A stretch of DNA of 64,000 nucleotides from Cellulomonas chitinilytica (GCF_016862675.1 NZ_BONK01000003.1:62001-126000); one strand, 5' to 3'; shown: positions 26,516 to 35,624, counted from the stretch's first letter. The notes: a model not told the origin generated them from the sequence alone. Numbers and translations: made by a program.

Positions 26516-28206
26516 AGCTGCTCCAGGTAACGGTGCACGAGCATGACGGCCATCGCGCCCTCGCCGACGGCGGACGCGACGCGCTTGGCGGACTCGGCGC
26601 GCACGTCGCCGGCCGCGAACACCCCCGGGACGCTCGTCTCGAGGTGGTAGGGCGGCCGGTCGAGCGGCCAGGACGCCGGGACGTGCCCGTCGACGAGCAG
26701 GTCGTGCCCGGCCCGCACGAAGCCGTGCTCGTCGCGCGCGAGCGTGCCCTCCAGCCACCCGGTGTGCGGTGCGGCGCCGATGAACACGAACAGCCACCCG
26801 GTGTCCACCGTCTGCCGGGCGCCGGTGTCGCAGTCGCGCAGCACCAGCCGCTCCAGGTGCCCGTCGCCGACGGCCTCGACGACCTCCGTGCGGGTGAGCA
26901 CCCGGATCCGGTCGTTGGTGGTGACCTGCTCGACGAGGTAGTGCGACATGGACGACGCCAGCGACGCGCCGCGGACGACGAGGGTGACCGACCGGGCGGT
27001 GCGGGACAGGAACATCGCCGCCTGCCCGGCGGAGTTCGCCCCACCGACCACGTACACGTCGTGGTCCCGGCACGCGGGCGCCTCCGTGAGCGCGGACCCG
27101 TAGTACACGCCGCTGCCCGTCAACGCCGCGAACCCCGGCCCGTCGAGCTCCCGGTACGCGACGCCCGACGCCAGGATGACGGTGTGCGCGCCGACGGTGC
27201 TCCCGTCCGCGAACCGCACGGCCCGCGCCGACCCGGCGACCTCCAGACCGACCGCGTCGCGCGTCATGACGATCTCCGCACCGAACTTCAGCGCCTGCCG
27301 GCGGGCCCGCTCGGTCAGCTGCGACCCGGACACCCCGTCGGGAAAGCCCAGGTAGTTCTCGATCCGTGAGCTCTGCCCGGCCTGCCCGCCCGTCGCGGTC
27401 CGTTCGACGAGTGCCGTCCGCAGCCCCTCGGAGGCGCCGTACAGCGCCGCGCTCAGACCGGCCGGCCCGCCCCCGACCACGACCAGGTCGTAGAACTCGG
27501 CCGCCGGTTCGACGCTGAGCCCGACCCGCGCGGCGACCTCCGCGTCCGACGGCGCCGCGAGCACCTCGCCCTCCGTCGTGACGACGACCGGCACCGCACG
27601 CTCGTCCAGCCCGGCTGCCTCCAGCAGGCGCCGCCCCTCCGGCCCGTCCGACGTGAACCACCGGTACGGCACCTGGTTGCGCGCCAGGAACTCCCGCAGC
27701 TCCGACGACCGCGCCGACCACCGGTGCCCGACGACCTTCGTCTCCACGACCGGGCGCGGCGCCGACGCCACCCACGCCTCCAGCTGCGCGTCGAGCACCG
27801 GGTACAGCTTCTCCTCGGGCGGGTCCCACGGCTTGAGCAGGTAGTGGTCGAGGTCGACCACGTTGACCGCGTCGATGGCCACGTCGGTGTCCGCGTACGC
27901 CGTGAGCAGCACCCGGCGCGCCTGGGGGTACAGGTCCATCGCGTGCTCGAGGAACTCGATCCCGCTCATCCCCGGCATCCGGTGGTCCGCGACCAGCACC
28001 GCCGCCTGCTCGCCGCGCAGCTTCAGCTCGCGCAGCACCTCCATGCCCGCCTCACCCGACTCCGCCCGCACCACCCGGTACTCGTCGCCGTACCGTCGCC
28101 GCAGGTCGCGCGCGACCGACCGCGACACCGCCGGGTCGTCGTCGACCGTCAGGAGCGCAGGACGTGGGGCGGACGCGGCCCGGTCGCGCGTCGCGGGCTC
28201 GGTCAC
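26512..28206 (-). CDS. Receiver domain fused to thioredoxin-reductase-like flavoprotein (no CxxC)
   Basis: 564-aa three-part protein. Residues about 16-140 are a CheY-type receiver with Asp23/Asp24, phospho-Asp74 (LVADHRMPG), Thr102 and Lys125 (YLLKPWD). Residues about 155-230 resemble a glutaredoxin-like module (ELREFLARNQVPYRWF). Residues 238-564 are a thioredoxin-reductase fold with VVVGGGPAGLSAALYGASEG (FAD), TGGQAGQSSRIENYLGFP, VVGGANSAGQAAMFL (NAD(P)) and GVFAAGDVRAESAKRVASAVGEGA. Where thioredoxin reductases have CATC, this one reads GVYYGSA, so no redox-active disulfide is present. Coupled by GTGA overlaps to pirin upstream and to the kinase downstream. Confidence 0.93.
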   Translation of the reverse strand: MTEPATRDRAASAPRPALLTVDDDPAVSRSVARDLRRRYGDEYRVVRAESGEAGMEVLRELKLRGEQAAVLVADHRMPGMSGIEFLEHAMDLYPQARRVLLTAYADTDVAIDAVNVVDLDHYLLKPWDPPEEKLYPVLDAQLEAWVASAPRPVVETKVVGHRWSARSSELREFLARNQVPYRWFTSDGPEGRRLLEAAGLDERAVPVVVTTEGEVLAAPSDAEVAARVGLSVEPAAEFYDLVVVGGGPAGLSAALYGASEGLRTALVERTATGGQAGQSSRIENYLGFPDGVSGSQLTERARRQALKFGAEIVMTRDAVGLEVAGSARAVRFADGSTVGAHTVILASGVAYRELDGPGFAALTGSGVYYGSALTEAPACRDHDVYVVGGANSAGQAAMFLSRTARSVTLVVRGASLASSMSHYLVEQVTTNDRIRVLTRTEVVEAVGDGHLERLVLRDCDTGARQTVDTGWLFVFIGAAPHTGWLEGTLARDEHGFVRAGHDLLVDGHVPASWPLDRPPYHLETSVPGVFAAGDVRAESAKRVASAVGEGAMAVMLVHRYLEQL

Positions 28207-29171
28207 CGGGCGTCCCGCCGACGGGGCTGCAGGCGCACGTTCGGCAGCTCCGGCGCAGGGATGCGCGCACCGTCGTGACCGGCCACCTCTCCGAAACGGT
28301 CGGCCCGGTCCGGCGATTCCCACGCGGCCCGCGCCTGCGCGATCTCCGCGTGCGTCCGCCCGACGAAGTTCCACCACATCACCAGGTCGTGCCCGAACGG
28401 CTCACCCCCCAGCAGGAGCAGCCGCGCCCCCTCGTCGGCCTGCAAGGCCACGGAGTCCCGTCCGTCACCCAGGTACAGCAGACCACCGGGCCCGTGCGGC
28501 ACCCCCGCCACCTCGACCGACCCCGACAGCACCAGCACGGCGTGCTCGAACCCCGACCGCACCGGTACCTCCACCGCACCTCCCGGCTCGACCACCACGT
28601 CCGCCCCCACCAGCGGCGAGTGCACCCGCGCGGCCGACACCGCACCGTCCACCGAACCGACCATCACCGTCGCCCGCACCCGCGGCGCCTCCCACACCGG
28701 CAGGTCACCGACCTGCTGGAACGACGCCGGCCCGTCCGCCGGCCCGTCCGGGAGCGCCACCCACAGCTGCGCCGCGTGCACGAACGGCTCGTCCCCGAGC
28801 GAGAACTCGGAGTGGGCGATCCCACGACCGGCCGTCATCAGGTTGAGCTGCCCCGGCCGCACCACCACGTCCGACCCCACGCTGTCCCGGTGCCGGATCT
28901 CGCCCGCGACCGGCCACGTCACCGTCTGCAGACCCGTGTGCGGGTGCGGCAGCACCCGCATGTCCACGCGCTGCGGCCCGAACTCGTCCAGGAAGCACCA
29001 CGCCCCCACGAACGGCAGACCCCGCTGCGGCAACGTCCGGCGCACCTGCATCGCCCGGATCCCACCGAGCGGCACCTCACGGGCGTCGTACCGCTCCACG
29101 ACCGGGCCACGCGGCACGACAGCGCCGCAGACCTCCTCGTCGGGACGCGTGTCGAGGTTCGTCATGCCCAC
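28203..29171 (-). CDS. Pirin-family bicupin
   Basis: 322-aa cytosolic cupin protein. The metal site is visible in RVLPHPHTGLQTVTW (His residues of HPHTG), with a further His in MTAGRGIAHSEFS and a Glu in GEIRHRD; the C-terminal cupin has the PFGHDLVMWWNFVGRTHAEI signature. Some bacterial pirins act as quercetin dioxygenases and others bind transcription factors or metabolic enzymes. I favour GTG 29171, with GGGAGG six bases upstream, over ATG 29165. It is the first gene of the operon with the receiver-flavoprotein, kinase and zinc finger, and is divergent from an ECF sigma gene. Confidence 0.9.
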   Translation of the reverse strand: MGMTNLDTRPDEEVCGAVVPRGPVVERYDAREVPLGGIRAMQVRRTLPQRGLPFVGAWCFLDEFGPQRVDMRVLPHPHTGLQTVTWPVAGEIRHRDSVGSDVVVRPGQLNLMTAGRGIAHSEFSLGDEPFVHAAQLWVALPDGPADGPASFQQVGDLPVWEAPRVRATVMVGSVDGAVSAARVHSPLVGADVVVEPGGAVEVPVRSGFEHAVLVLSGSVEVAGVPHGPGGLLYLGDGRDSVALQADEGARLLLLGGEPFGHDLVMWWNFVGRTHAEIAQARAAWESPDRADRFGEVAGHDGARIPAPELPNVRLQPRRRDAR

Positions 29172-29258
29172 ACTCTGCCTCCCGACGCACCCGCGCGGGG
29201 GACGAGCGCCACCCGGACCTCACGAACGCCCGGCCCCGCACGTCTGCACACTGTGACC

Positions 29259-29753
29259 GTGAAGGAACCGTTCGACCGTGTCGTGCAGACCCACGGCGCC
29301 ACCGTGCTGCGCGTGTGCCGTGCCGTCGTCGGCCCCGTCGACGCCGACGACGCCTGGTCCGAGACGTTCCTGTCCGCCCTGCGCGCCTACCCCGACCTCC
29401 CCGACGACGCGAACGTGCAGGCCTGGCTCGTCACCATCGCGCACCGCAAGGCCGTCGACGTCGTCCGCCGCGCCGCCCGCCATGCGGTCCCGGTGGCCGA
29501 CCTCCCCGACGCGGTCGCCCCCACGGAAGGCCGCGACCTCGACCTGTGGGCCGCCCTCGCCGCCCTGCCCACCAAGCAACGCCACGCCGTCGCCTACCAC
29601 CACCTCGCCGGCCTGCCCTACGACGAGGTCGCGGGCGTGCTCGGCGGCACCGCCGCAGCCGCCCGTCGCGCCGCCGCCGACGGCGTCGCCACCCTCCGCC
29701 GCACCTACGCCGGAACTCTGCCCACCCCGCACCCGGGAGGAGCCACCCCATGA
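29259..29753 (+). CDS. ECF-like sigma factor coupled to MGMT gene
   Basis: 164-aa sigma-70-family protein. Region 2 (about 5-75) has FDRVVQTHGATVLRVCRAVVG, DDAWSETFLSALRAYP and WLVTIAHRKAVDVVRRAAR; region 4 (about 95-150) has LAALPTKQRHAVAYHHLAGLPYDEVAGVLGGT. The helix-turn-helix is rather Ala-rich but intact. CACACT lies six bases before GTG 29259, so the mRNA is probably leaderless; GTG 29253 is an alternative. No anti-sigma gene follows. Instead the stop overlaps the start of an alkyltransferase gene (ATGA), suggesting a DNA-alkylation response unit. Confidence 0.88.
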   Translation: MKEPFDRVVQTHGATVLRVCRAVVGPVDADDAWSETFLSALRAYPDLPDDANVQAWLVTIAHRKAVDVVRRAARHAVPVADLPDAVAPTEGRDLDLWAALAALPTKQRHAVAYHHLAGLPYDEVAGVLGGTAAAARRAAADGVATLRRTYAGTLPTPHPGGATP

Positions 29754-30346
29754 CCACCACCGCACCGACCGACGACACCGACCTCGCCCGCCTGCGCACC
29801 CGGCTCGCGACCGCCGCCCAGGCGGACGGCACGCTCGACGTCGCGTACCGGACGGTCGACAGCCCGGTCGGCCCGCTGCTGCTCGCGCGCACGCCTGCGG
29901 GGCTGGTCCGCGTCGCGTTCGCCGTGCAGGACCACGACGCCGTCCTGCAGTCCCTGGCCGACACGGTGAGCCCGCGGGTGCTGCGGGCCGAGTCGCTGCT
30001 CGACGACGTCGCCCGCGAGCTGGACGAGTACTTCGCGGGGCACCGCCGCACGTTCGACGTCCCGCTCGACCTGCGGCTGCTGCACGGCTTCCGCCGGTCG
30101 GTCGTCGAGCACCTGCCGGACATCGCGTACGGACGGACCGCCAGCTACGCCGAGGTGGCGTCGGCGACCGGGAGCCCGCGGGCCGTGCGCGCGGTCGGCA
30201 CCGCCTGCGCCCTCAACCCGCTGCCGCTCGTGCTCCCGTGCCACCGCGTGGTGCGCTCCGACGGCTCACCCGGTCGGTACGCGGGCGGCGACGAGGCGAA
30301 GCTGACCCTGCTGGCCCTCGAGACGACGGTCGGTGCCGCGGCGTAG
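29750..30346 (+). CDS. ogt: Methylated-DNA-[protein]-cysteine S-methyltransferase
   Basis: 198-aa O6-alkylguanine-DNA alkyltransferase. The N-terminal ribonuclease-like domain has YRTVDSPVGPLLLARTPAG; the C-terminal domain has the DNA-binding helix GRTASYAEVASATGSPRAVRAVGTACALNP and the active-site motif LPLVLPCHRVVRSDG with the acceptor Cys, ending in YAGGDEAKLTLLALE. It repairs O6-alkylguanine by suicide transfer. It is translationally coupled to a sigma factor, an arrangement that could adjust expression to alkylation damage, as Ada does by another route in E. coli. Confidence 0.95.
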   Translation: MTTTAPTDDTDLARLRTRLATAAQADGTLDVAYRTVDSPVGPLLLARTPAGLVRVAFAVQDHDAVLQSLADTVSPRVLRAESLLDDVARELDEYFAGHRRTFDVPLDLRLLHGFRRSVVEHLPDIAYGRTASYAEVASATGSPRAVRAVGTACALNPLPLVLPCHRVVRSDGSPGRYAGGDEAKLTLLALETTVGAAA

Positions 30347-30356
30347 CGTCGAGGGC

Positions 30357-30716
30357 ATGTGCCGGAACATCACGAACCTGCGGGGGCTCGAGCCGCCCGC
30401 GACGTCCGAGGAGATCGAGGCCGCCTCGCGGCAGTACGTCCGCAAGGTGACCGGCGTCCAGCAGCTCAGCGACGCGACCCGCGACCCGTTCGAGGCGGCC
30501 GTCGCGGAGGTCGCGGCGATCACCGCACGGCTGCTCCGCGAGCTGCCCGAGCGGCGCCAGCCACCCGCGACGGTCCCGCCGCTGCGCCGGCCCGAGGTGC
30601 AGGCACGCATCGCCGCCCGGATCGCGGCCCGCGAGGAGCACGAACGGCTGCACGAGCTCGGCCTGCCGCACACCCACGACGAGGACGACGACCTGCAGGC
30701 CGCCTCCGTGCACTGA
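30357..30716 (+). CDS. DUF2277-family protein
   Basis: 119-aa cytosolic protein. The N-terminus MCRNITNLRGLEPPATSEEI is the hallmark of DUF2277, followed by a helical QYVRKVTGVQQ segment and a charged C-terminal helix with HDEDDD. Members are small, helical and uncharacterised; the CRNI start with an early cysteine suggests a metal or DNA contact but this is not shown. TAGCGT lies seven bases before ATG 30357, so it has its own leaderless promoter at the tail of the MGMT gene, although the two lie only ten bases apart. Confidence 0.85.
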   Translation: MCRNITNLRGLEPPATSEEIEAASRQYVRKVTGVQQLSDATRDPFEAAVAEVAAITARLLRELPERRQPPATVPPLRRPEVQARIAARIAAREEHERLHELGLPHTHDEDDDLQAASVH

Positions 30717-30778
30717 GCCGCGCCGCGCCCGGCGGGCCGAGCCGTCCGCCCCGGGGTGTCGTCGGACGGGCCGACCCG

Positions 30779-31084
30779 TCAGGCGGGGGAGTCCACGCCC
30801 GGCGCCAGCGGCCACGCGACGAGGCGGGGGATGCCCTCGGGAGCCACGGCCGCCAGCGCGAGGAACCGGGCCTCGGCCCGGTGCAGGCGGATGTGCTCGT
30901 CGAGGGACCAGGTCGGCCCGTTGGTGAGCGTCATGCCGCACGCGCACGTGATCGTGACGCGTCCGTCGGGGGTGGTCTCGACCTGGCCGACCGTCGTGTG
31001 CTCGGTCGCGGCGCGGACCTTCGCGGCCCGCATGGGAGCGCTGACCGGGACGGACGCCGTGATCTCCTCGCCCGTCGGGGTCAT
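30779..31084 (-). CDS. Small hypothetical protein downstream of mqo
   Basis: 101-aa protein that I do not recognise. It has a central DGRVTITCACGMTLTNGP with a CxC pair, then a helical EHIRLHRAEARFLALAA segment. No signal peptide or TM segment. Its ATG is two bases after the mqo stop, so it is almost certainly co-transcribed and probably translationally coupled. A role in malate:quinone oxidoreductase function or a metal-binding role is only contextual. Confidence 0.65.
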   Translation of the reverse strand: MTPTGEEITASVPVSAPMRAAKVRAATEHTTVGQVETTPDGRVTITCACGMTLTNGPTWSLDEHIRLHRAEARFLALAAVAPEGIPRLVAWPLAPGVDSPA

Positions 31085-31086
31085 GG

Positions 31087-32559
31087 TCACCTCTCGCTGT
31101 GCACTGCCTCGTCGACCAGCTGGTCGAAGGAATCGTCCCACTCTCCGCCGAGGCTGGGCATCATCGCGTGCAGCTGCGGGCGCCACGACTCCTGACGGTC
31201 CGGGAAGCAGCGCTCGAGCAGGTCGAGCATGGTCGCGACCGCGGTCGACGCACCGGGCGAGGCGCCGAGCAGACCGGCGATGGTGCCGTCGGCGCTGGTG
31301 ACGAGCTCGGTGCCGAACTCGAGCACGCCGCCCTTGGTCGGGTGCTTCTTGATGACCTGCACGCGCTGACCGGCGGTGATGAGCTCCCAGTCGCGCGGGT
31401 GCGCGGACGGCATGAAGGCACGCAGCGTGCGCAGCCGGTCGACGTCCGATGCCGTGACCTCGCCGACCAGGTACTTCACGAGGTCGAGGTTCTTCAGGCC
31501 CACGGCGAGCATCGGCACGATGTTGCCGGGCCGGATGGAGCGGACCAGGTCGAGCCACGAGCCGTGCTTGAGGAACTTCATGCTCCAGCCGGCGTACGGG
31601 CCGAACATGAGGGCGGTGCCGCCGTCGACCACGCGGGTGTCGAGGTGGGGCACCGACATGGGCGGTGCGCCGATGTCGGCCTTGCCGTACACCTTCGCCT
31701 GGTGCTGGGCGACGATCTCGGGGTTCGTCGTCCGCAGGAACTGCCCGCTGATGGGGAAGCCGCCGAAGCCCTTGGCCTCGGGGATGCCGGAGCGCTGCAG
31801 GAGCTGGAGCGCACCGCCGCCGGCCCCGATGAAGACGAACCGCGCGTTGACCTTCCGGGCGCGGCGGTGGCCGTTCCAGCGGCGGTCCTTGATCGCGAGC
31901 CGCCACGAGCCGTCGGCCTGCTGGCGCAGCCGCGTGACCTCGCTCTCGGTGACGAGCCGGGCGCCACGGGCGACGGCGTCGTCGAGCATCGAGCGGGTCA
32001 GGGCGCCGAAGTCGACGTCCGTGCCGGACGGGGCGCGCGTCGCCGCGACGGCCTCGGAGGGGTCGCGGTCGGCCGTGAGCAGGGGAGCCCACCGGGCGAT
32101 CTGCGCGGGGTCGTCGCTGAACTCGAGGTCGGCGAAGAGCGGGTGCCGGCGCAGGGTCTCCCAGCGGCGACGCAGGTAGTCGACGTTGGACTCGCCGCGG
32201 ACGAAGGTCATGTGCGGCGTCGTCGACAGGAAGCCGGTGCCGCCGGGGAGCCGGTCGTGGGTGGCGAGGTGGTGCCAGAGCTCGCGGGACAGCTCGAACT
32301 GCTCGTTGATCGTGACGGCCTTGGTGATGTCGATCGTGCCGTCGGCCCGCTCGGGCGTGTAGTTGAGCTCGCAGAGGGCGGCGTGGCCGGTGCCGGCGTT
32401 GTTCCAGGGGTTCGAGCTCTCCTGGGCGGGTGCGCCGCGGCGCTCGTGGATCTCGACCGTCCACGTGGGCTCGAGCGTCGTGAGGAGCGCGGCGAGCGTC
32501 GCGCTCATGATCCCGCCCCCGACGAGGACGACGTCCACCTGGTCTCTGCGTGCCGTCAC
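31087..32559 (-). CDS. mqo: Malate:quinone oxidoreductase
   Basis: 490-aa FAD-dependent, membrane-associated malate dehydrogenase (quinone) of the TCA cycle. The FAD-binding motif is VDVVLVGGGIMSATLAALL, followed by the family blocks NPWNNAGTGHAALCELNYTP, FLSTTPHMTFVRGE, FVFIGAGGGALQLLQRSGIP, GFPISGQFLR and LFGASPGAST-like LLGASPGASTAV. Length agrees with the family. TACGAT lies seven bases before GTG 32559, a leaderless promoter. Downstream is a small coupled ORF. Confidence 0.96.
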   Translation of the reverse strand: MTARRDQVDVVLVGGGIMSATLAALLTTLEPTWTVEIHERRGAPAQESSNPWNNAGTGHAALCELNYTPERADGTIDITKAVTINEQFELSRELWHHLATHDRLPGGTGFLSTTPHMTFVRGESNVDYLRRRWETLRRHPLFADLEFSDDPAQIARWAPLLTADRDPSEAVAATRAPSGTDVDFGALTRSMLDDAVARGARLVTESEVTRLRQQADGSWRLAIKDRRWNGHRRARKVNARFVFIGAGGGALQLLQRSGIPEAKGFGGFPISGQFLRTTNPEIVAQHQAKVYGKADIGAPPMSVPHLDTRVVDGGTALMFGPYAGWSMKFLKHGSWLDLVRSIRPGNIVPMLAVGLKNLDLVKYLVGEVTASDVDRLRTLRAFMPSAHPRDWELITAGQRVQVIKKHPTKGGVLEFGTELVTSADGTIAGLLGASPGASTAVATMLDLLERCFPDRQESWRPQLHAMMPSLGGEWDDSFDQLVDEAVHSER

Positions 32560-32682
32560 GAAATCGATCGTATGTTGACGTCGAGAATCTCCACGACGAG
32601 GAAGATGTGATCTTCGTCTCGTCCCATGACTGCGGGGCGGGCCACCTCTCGGCACCCCGCCCCGCAGCCGCTGGTCAGCCCG

Positions 32683-35511
32683 CTACGAGCCGCAGACCTG
32701 ACCGTTGAGGGTGAACGACGTGGCCTTCGGGTTCTGACCCGTGTGCGAGCCGTTGAAGCCGAGCTCCACGCTGCCCGTGCCCGGGATCGTCCCGTTCCAC
32801 GCCGCGTTCGTCACGGTGACGAGCGAGCCGGACTGGCTGAACACGCCCGACCATCCGTTCGTCACCTGCTGGCCGGCCGTGAGCTGGAACGTGAGCTTCC
32901 AGCCGTTGACCGGGGCCGTCCCCGCGTTGGTGATCTTCACCGACGCGGTGAACCCGGTCGGCCAGTCCGACGTCGTGTAGCTGACCTTGCAGCCGGTCGG
33001 GACCACCGTCGTCGTCGGGCTGGGCGTCGGTGTCGGCGTCGGCGTCGGCGTCGGCGTCACGGTGGGTGTCGGCGTGACGGTCGGCGTCGGGGTCACCGTG
33101 GGTGTCGGCGTGACGGTCGGCGTCGGGGTCACCGTCGGCGTCGGGGTCGTCGTCGGGTCGGTGCCCGTGAGGTTGCCGACGATCACCCCCCGGCCGTTGG
33201 TGCCCACGTACACGCGCCCGTACACGTCGGGGTCGCCCGAGATGGTCTCGTTGGTGTGGCCCCACTGGTGCTGGTCGTCGTTGATCCGGACCCACGACGC
33301 ACCCGCGTCGATCGACCGGTAGATGCCGCGCACGCCGCCGACCTTCGCGGAGCTGTACAGCGCCGGGTAGGTGGTGCCGGGTGCGGCCTTGCCGAAGCCG
33401 ATCGTGTCCGCCTCGGCGACGCCGGTCAGCTTCGTGAACGACGTGCCGCCGTTCGTCGAGTGCCACAGCCCGTAGGTGCCGTTCGTCTCCCCGCCCGCGA
33501 GCCAGAGGTCGCCCTCACGGCCGAAGACGGCGCCGAACCGCGCGGCGGCGGTCGGCAGACCGGTGGCCGCCGACGCCGTGAACGTCGCACCGCCGTCGGT
33601 GGACGTGTAGAACGTGCCGGCCGACCACGCGTAGAACTTCAGCGGGTTGACCCGGTCCGACTCGACCCGTGCCCCGACGGGGACGCCGGTCGACTTCGCC
33701 CAGCTCGAGCCGAACGTCGTCGAGACGTGCACGCCCGCACCGGTCGGGCTCCACACGATCCGGCTGCCGTCCGCCGCCATCGCGACGGTCCCGGCGCCCG
33801 TGACGCCGGGCGGCTCCTGGCCGGCCCACCACGAGCTCCCGCCCGAGGTGGACACGCCGATGCGGGACACCCCGGACTCGGCGTTGCCGACCCGGACCAT
33901 CGTCGCGGGCGCCTTCTCGGCGAAGTCGATGCCGAGCTCCGAGGAGTGCACGGGCGCGGTGCCGATCGACTTCGACGGCACCTTGGTGATGTCGGTGTGC
34001 ACGAACCCGGCGATGTCGCCGAGCGCCGAGAGCAGCTCGGTCGAGCCCGGGGGAGCGGCGATGTCGAGCACGGCGGTCTCCTCGAGCCCCTGCGCCTTCA
34101 CGCCGATGGCGACCTTGCCGCCGGTGTCCCACGCGGTGAGGTTGGACCCGCCGTAGATCGTCGCGCCGGTGCCGTACAGGAAGCTGTTGGAGTCGAACGG
34201 GTCGATCTCGAACGACTCCGTCATCCAGCCGAGCTTCGGGCTCGTCTCGGGCGCGACGGCCTGCTTGCCGAAGTCGAGCCACGGCGCCCCGGAGATGTCC
34301 TGCGTGTAGCGGTCGGTGCGGCTCGGGTAGCCGTTGAAGTCCCAGATCCGCGACCACGTGGCACCGCGGTCGGTGGACCGGTAGACGATGATGTCCGGCC
34401 ACCAGGAGATCTGCGTGACCGCCATGATCGTGTCGGGGTGCTGCCGGTCGATCGTCAGGCCGCTGTACCCGTAGTACTGGTCGCTGCTGGTCGACGGCAG
34501 GGGCGAGATGTTGGTCCAGGTGCCCGTCGCGGCGTCGAGCCGCCAGATGTCGCCGTGGCCGCCGTCGTACGGGCCGCCGGTGTCGCTCGTCGCGACGTAG
34601 AGCTGCTTGCCCTTGGCGTCGAAGACGCCCTTGTGCGGGATGAACCCGGTCGGCTGCCCGGCGACGCGCGACCACGTCGCACCCGCGTCGGTGGACCGGT
34701 AGACGTTGTTGTCCTTGTCGGCGACACCGACGTAGATCGTCTTCGTCGGTGAGCCCTTGGTGCCGCTCGTCGGGTCGAACGTGACCCACACGACGCCCTG
34801 GTTGCCCGTGAGGTACCCGTTGGGGTCGGACGGGTCGGCGACGTAGTTGCCGGCGTTCGGGAACGTCGTGACCTTGGCCCAGGTGACGCCCGAGTCGGTG
34901 CTCCGCCACAGGCCGTTGCCGCCCTCGGTGCCGAAGTACAGGACGCGGTTGTCGTTGGGGTCGACCTGCAGGCGCTCGCCCATGCCACGGCCGGGCATGT
35001 TGCCGCCGACCTTGAACGGCAGGGCGGTCTTCTTCCAGGTCGCACCGCGGTCCGACGAGCGCAGGATCGCACCGTTGTTCGGGTCCCAGCTGTTCGTGTA
35101 CATGCCGGCGGCGACGTACACGTTGTTCGGGTTGACGGGGTCGGTCGCGAGGCTGAGCACGCCGTTGTGGCCCCAGTCGTCCCAGCCGACGCCGTCGAGC
35201 AGCGGCACCCAGCGCTTGGTCGTCTGGTCGAGCCGGTAGGCGCCGCCGATGTCGGTCCGCGCGTAGACGAGGCCCTTCTCGGACTGGTTGTAGACGATGC
35301 CGGGGACGAACCCGCCGCCGACGATCTCGACGTTGCCCCAGCTGTACGCGGGGGTGGCAGCCACGGCGGGGGAGGCGCCGGCGAGCACCGCGGGGACGAG
35401 TCCTGCGGCGAGGACGGCGGCGAGCCCGGCGACGGCGGTCGCTCGGGTGGTCCGGGTGGCGGGGCGCGTCGGCGCCTCGGCCTCCCGGGGTGGTGGGACG
35501 GGGACACGCAT
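32683..35511 (-). CDS. GH74 xyloglucanase with C-terminal CBM2
   Basis: 942-aa secreted enzyme. A long signal peptide with a twin Arg-Ala stretch ends near SPAVAA. Residues about 53-790 are the two seven-bladed propellers of GH74, with repeated DRGATW/STDGGATF-type motifs and the conserved YARTDIGGAYRL and GVGWDDWGHNGVLSLA blocks that hold the catalytic aspartates. A PTVTPTPT linker (about 792-835) joins a family 2 cellulose-binding module with CKVSYTTSDWPTGFTASV, GWSGVFSQSG and a C-terminal Cys. It hydrolyses xyloglucan. ATG 35511 has AAGGAG eight bases upstream. A perfect LacI-type palindrome lies upstream at 35625. Confidence 0.95.
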   Translation of the reverse strand: MRVPVPPPREAEAPTRPATRTTRATAVAGLAAVLAAGLVPAVLAGASPAVAATPAYSWGNVEIVGGGFVPGIVYNQSEKGLVYARTDIGGAYRLDQTTKRWVPLLDGVGWDDWGHNGVLSLATDPVNPNNVYVAAGMYTNSWDPNNGAILRSSDRGATWKKTALPFKVGGNMPGRGMGERLQVDPNDNRVLYFGTEGGNGLWRSTDSGVTWAKVTTFPNAGNYVADPSDPNGYLTGNQGVVWVTFDPTSGTKGSPTKTIYVGVADKDNNVYRSTDAGATWSRVAGQPTGFIPHKGVFDAKGKQLYVATSDTGGPYDGGHGDIWRLDAATGTWTNISPLPSTSSDQYYGYSGLTIDRQHPDTIMAVTQISWWPDIIVYRSTDRGATWSRIWDFNGYPSRTDRYTQDISGAPWLDFGKQAVAPETSPKLGWMTESFEIDPFDSNSFLYGTGATIYGGSNLTAWDTGGKVAIGVKAQGLEETAVLDIAAPPGSTELLSALGDIAGFVHTDITKVPSKSIGTAPVHSSELGIDFAEKAPATMVRVGNAESGVSRIGVSTSGGSSWWAGQEPPGVTGAGTVAMAADGSRIVWSPTGAGVHVSTTFGSSWAKSTGVPVGARVESDRVNPLKFYAWSAGTFYTSTDGGATFTASAATGLPTAAARFGAVFGREGDLWLAGGETNGTYGLWHSTNGGTSFTKLTGVAEADTIGFGKAAPGTTYPALYSSAKVGGVRGIYRSIDAGASWVRINDDQHQWGHTNETISGDPDVYGRVYVGTNGRGVIVGNLTGTDPTTTPTPTVTPTPTVTPTPTVTPTPTVTPTPTVTPTPTPTPTPTPSPTTTVVPTGCKVSYTTSDWPTGFTASVKITNAGTAPVNGWKLTFQLTAGQQVTNGWSGVFSQSGSLVTVTNAAWNGTIPGTGSVELGFNGSHTGQNPKATSFTLNGQVCGS

Positions 35512-35624
35512 CCGCTGCACTCCTTCGTGGCGGTCAGGACGCCCCGACGACGTCCGCGGGGGCGCGGGCGACCGTCGCGCGGTGCGTGGTCGCAGCCGGC
35601 CCGGCGTCGGTCGCGGGGAACGTA

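Noticed and set aside
33001..33160. Repeats in the GH74 gene considered as a separate mobile or regulatory element
   Set aside because: They encode the PTVTPTPT linker between the catalytic and CBM2 domains and follow its codon pattern.
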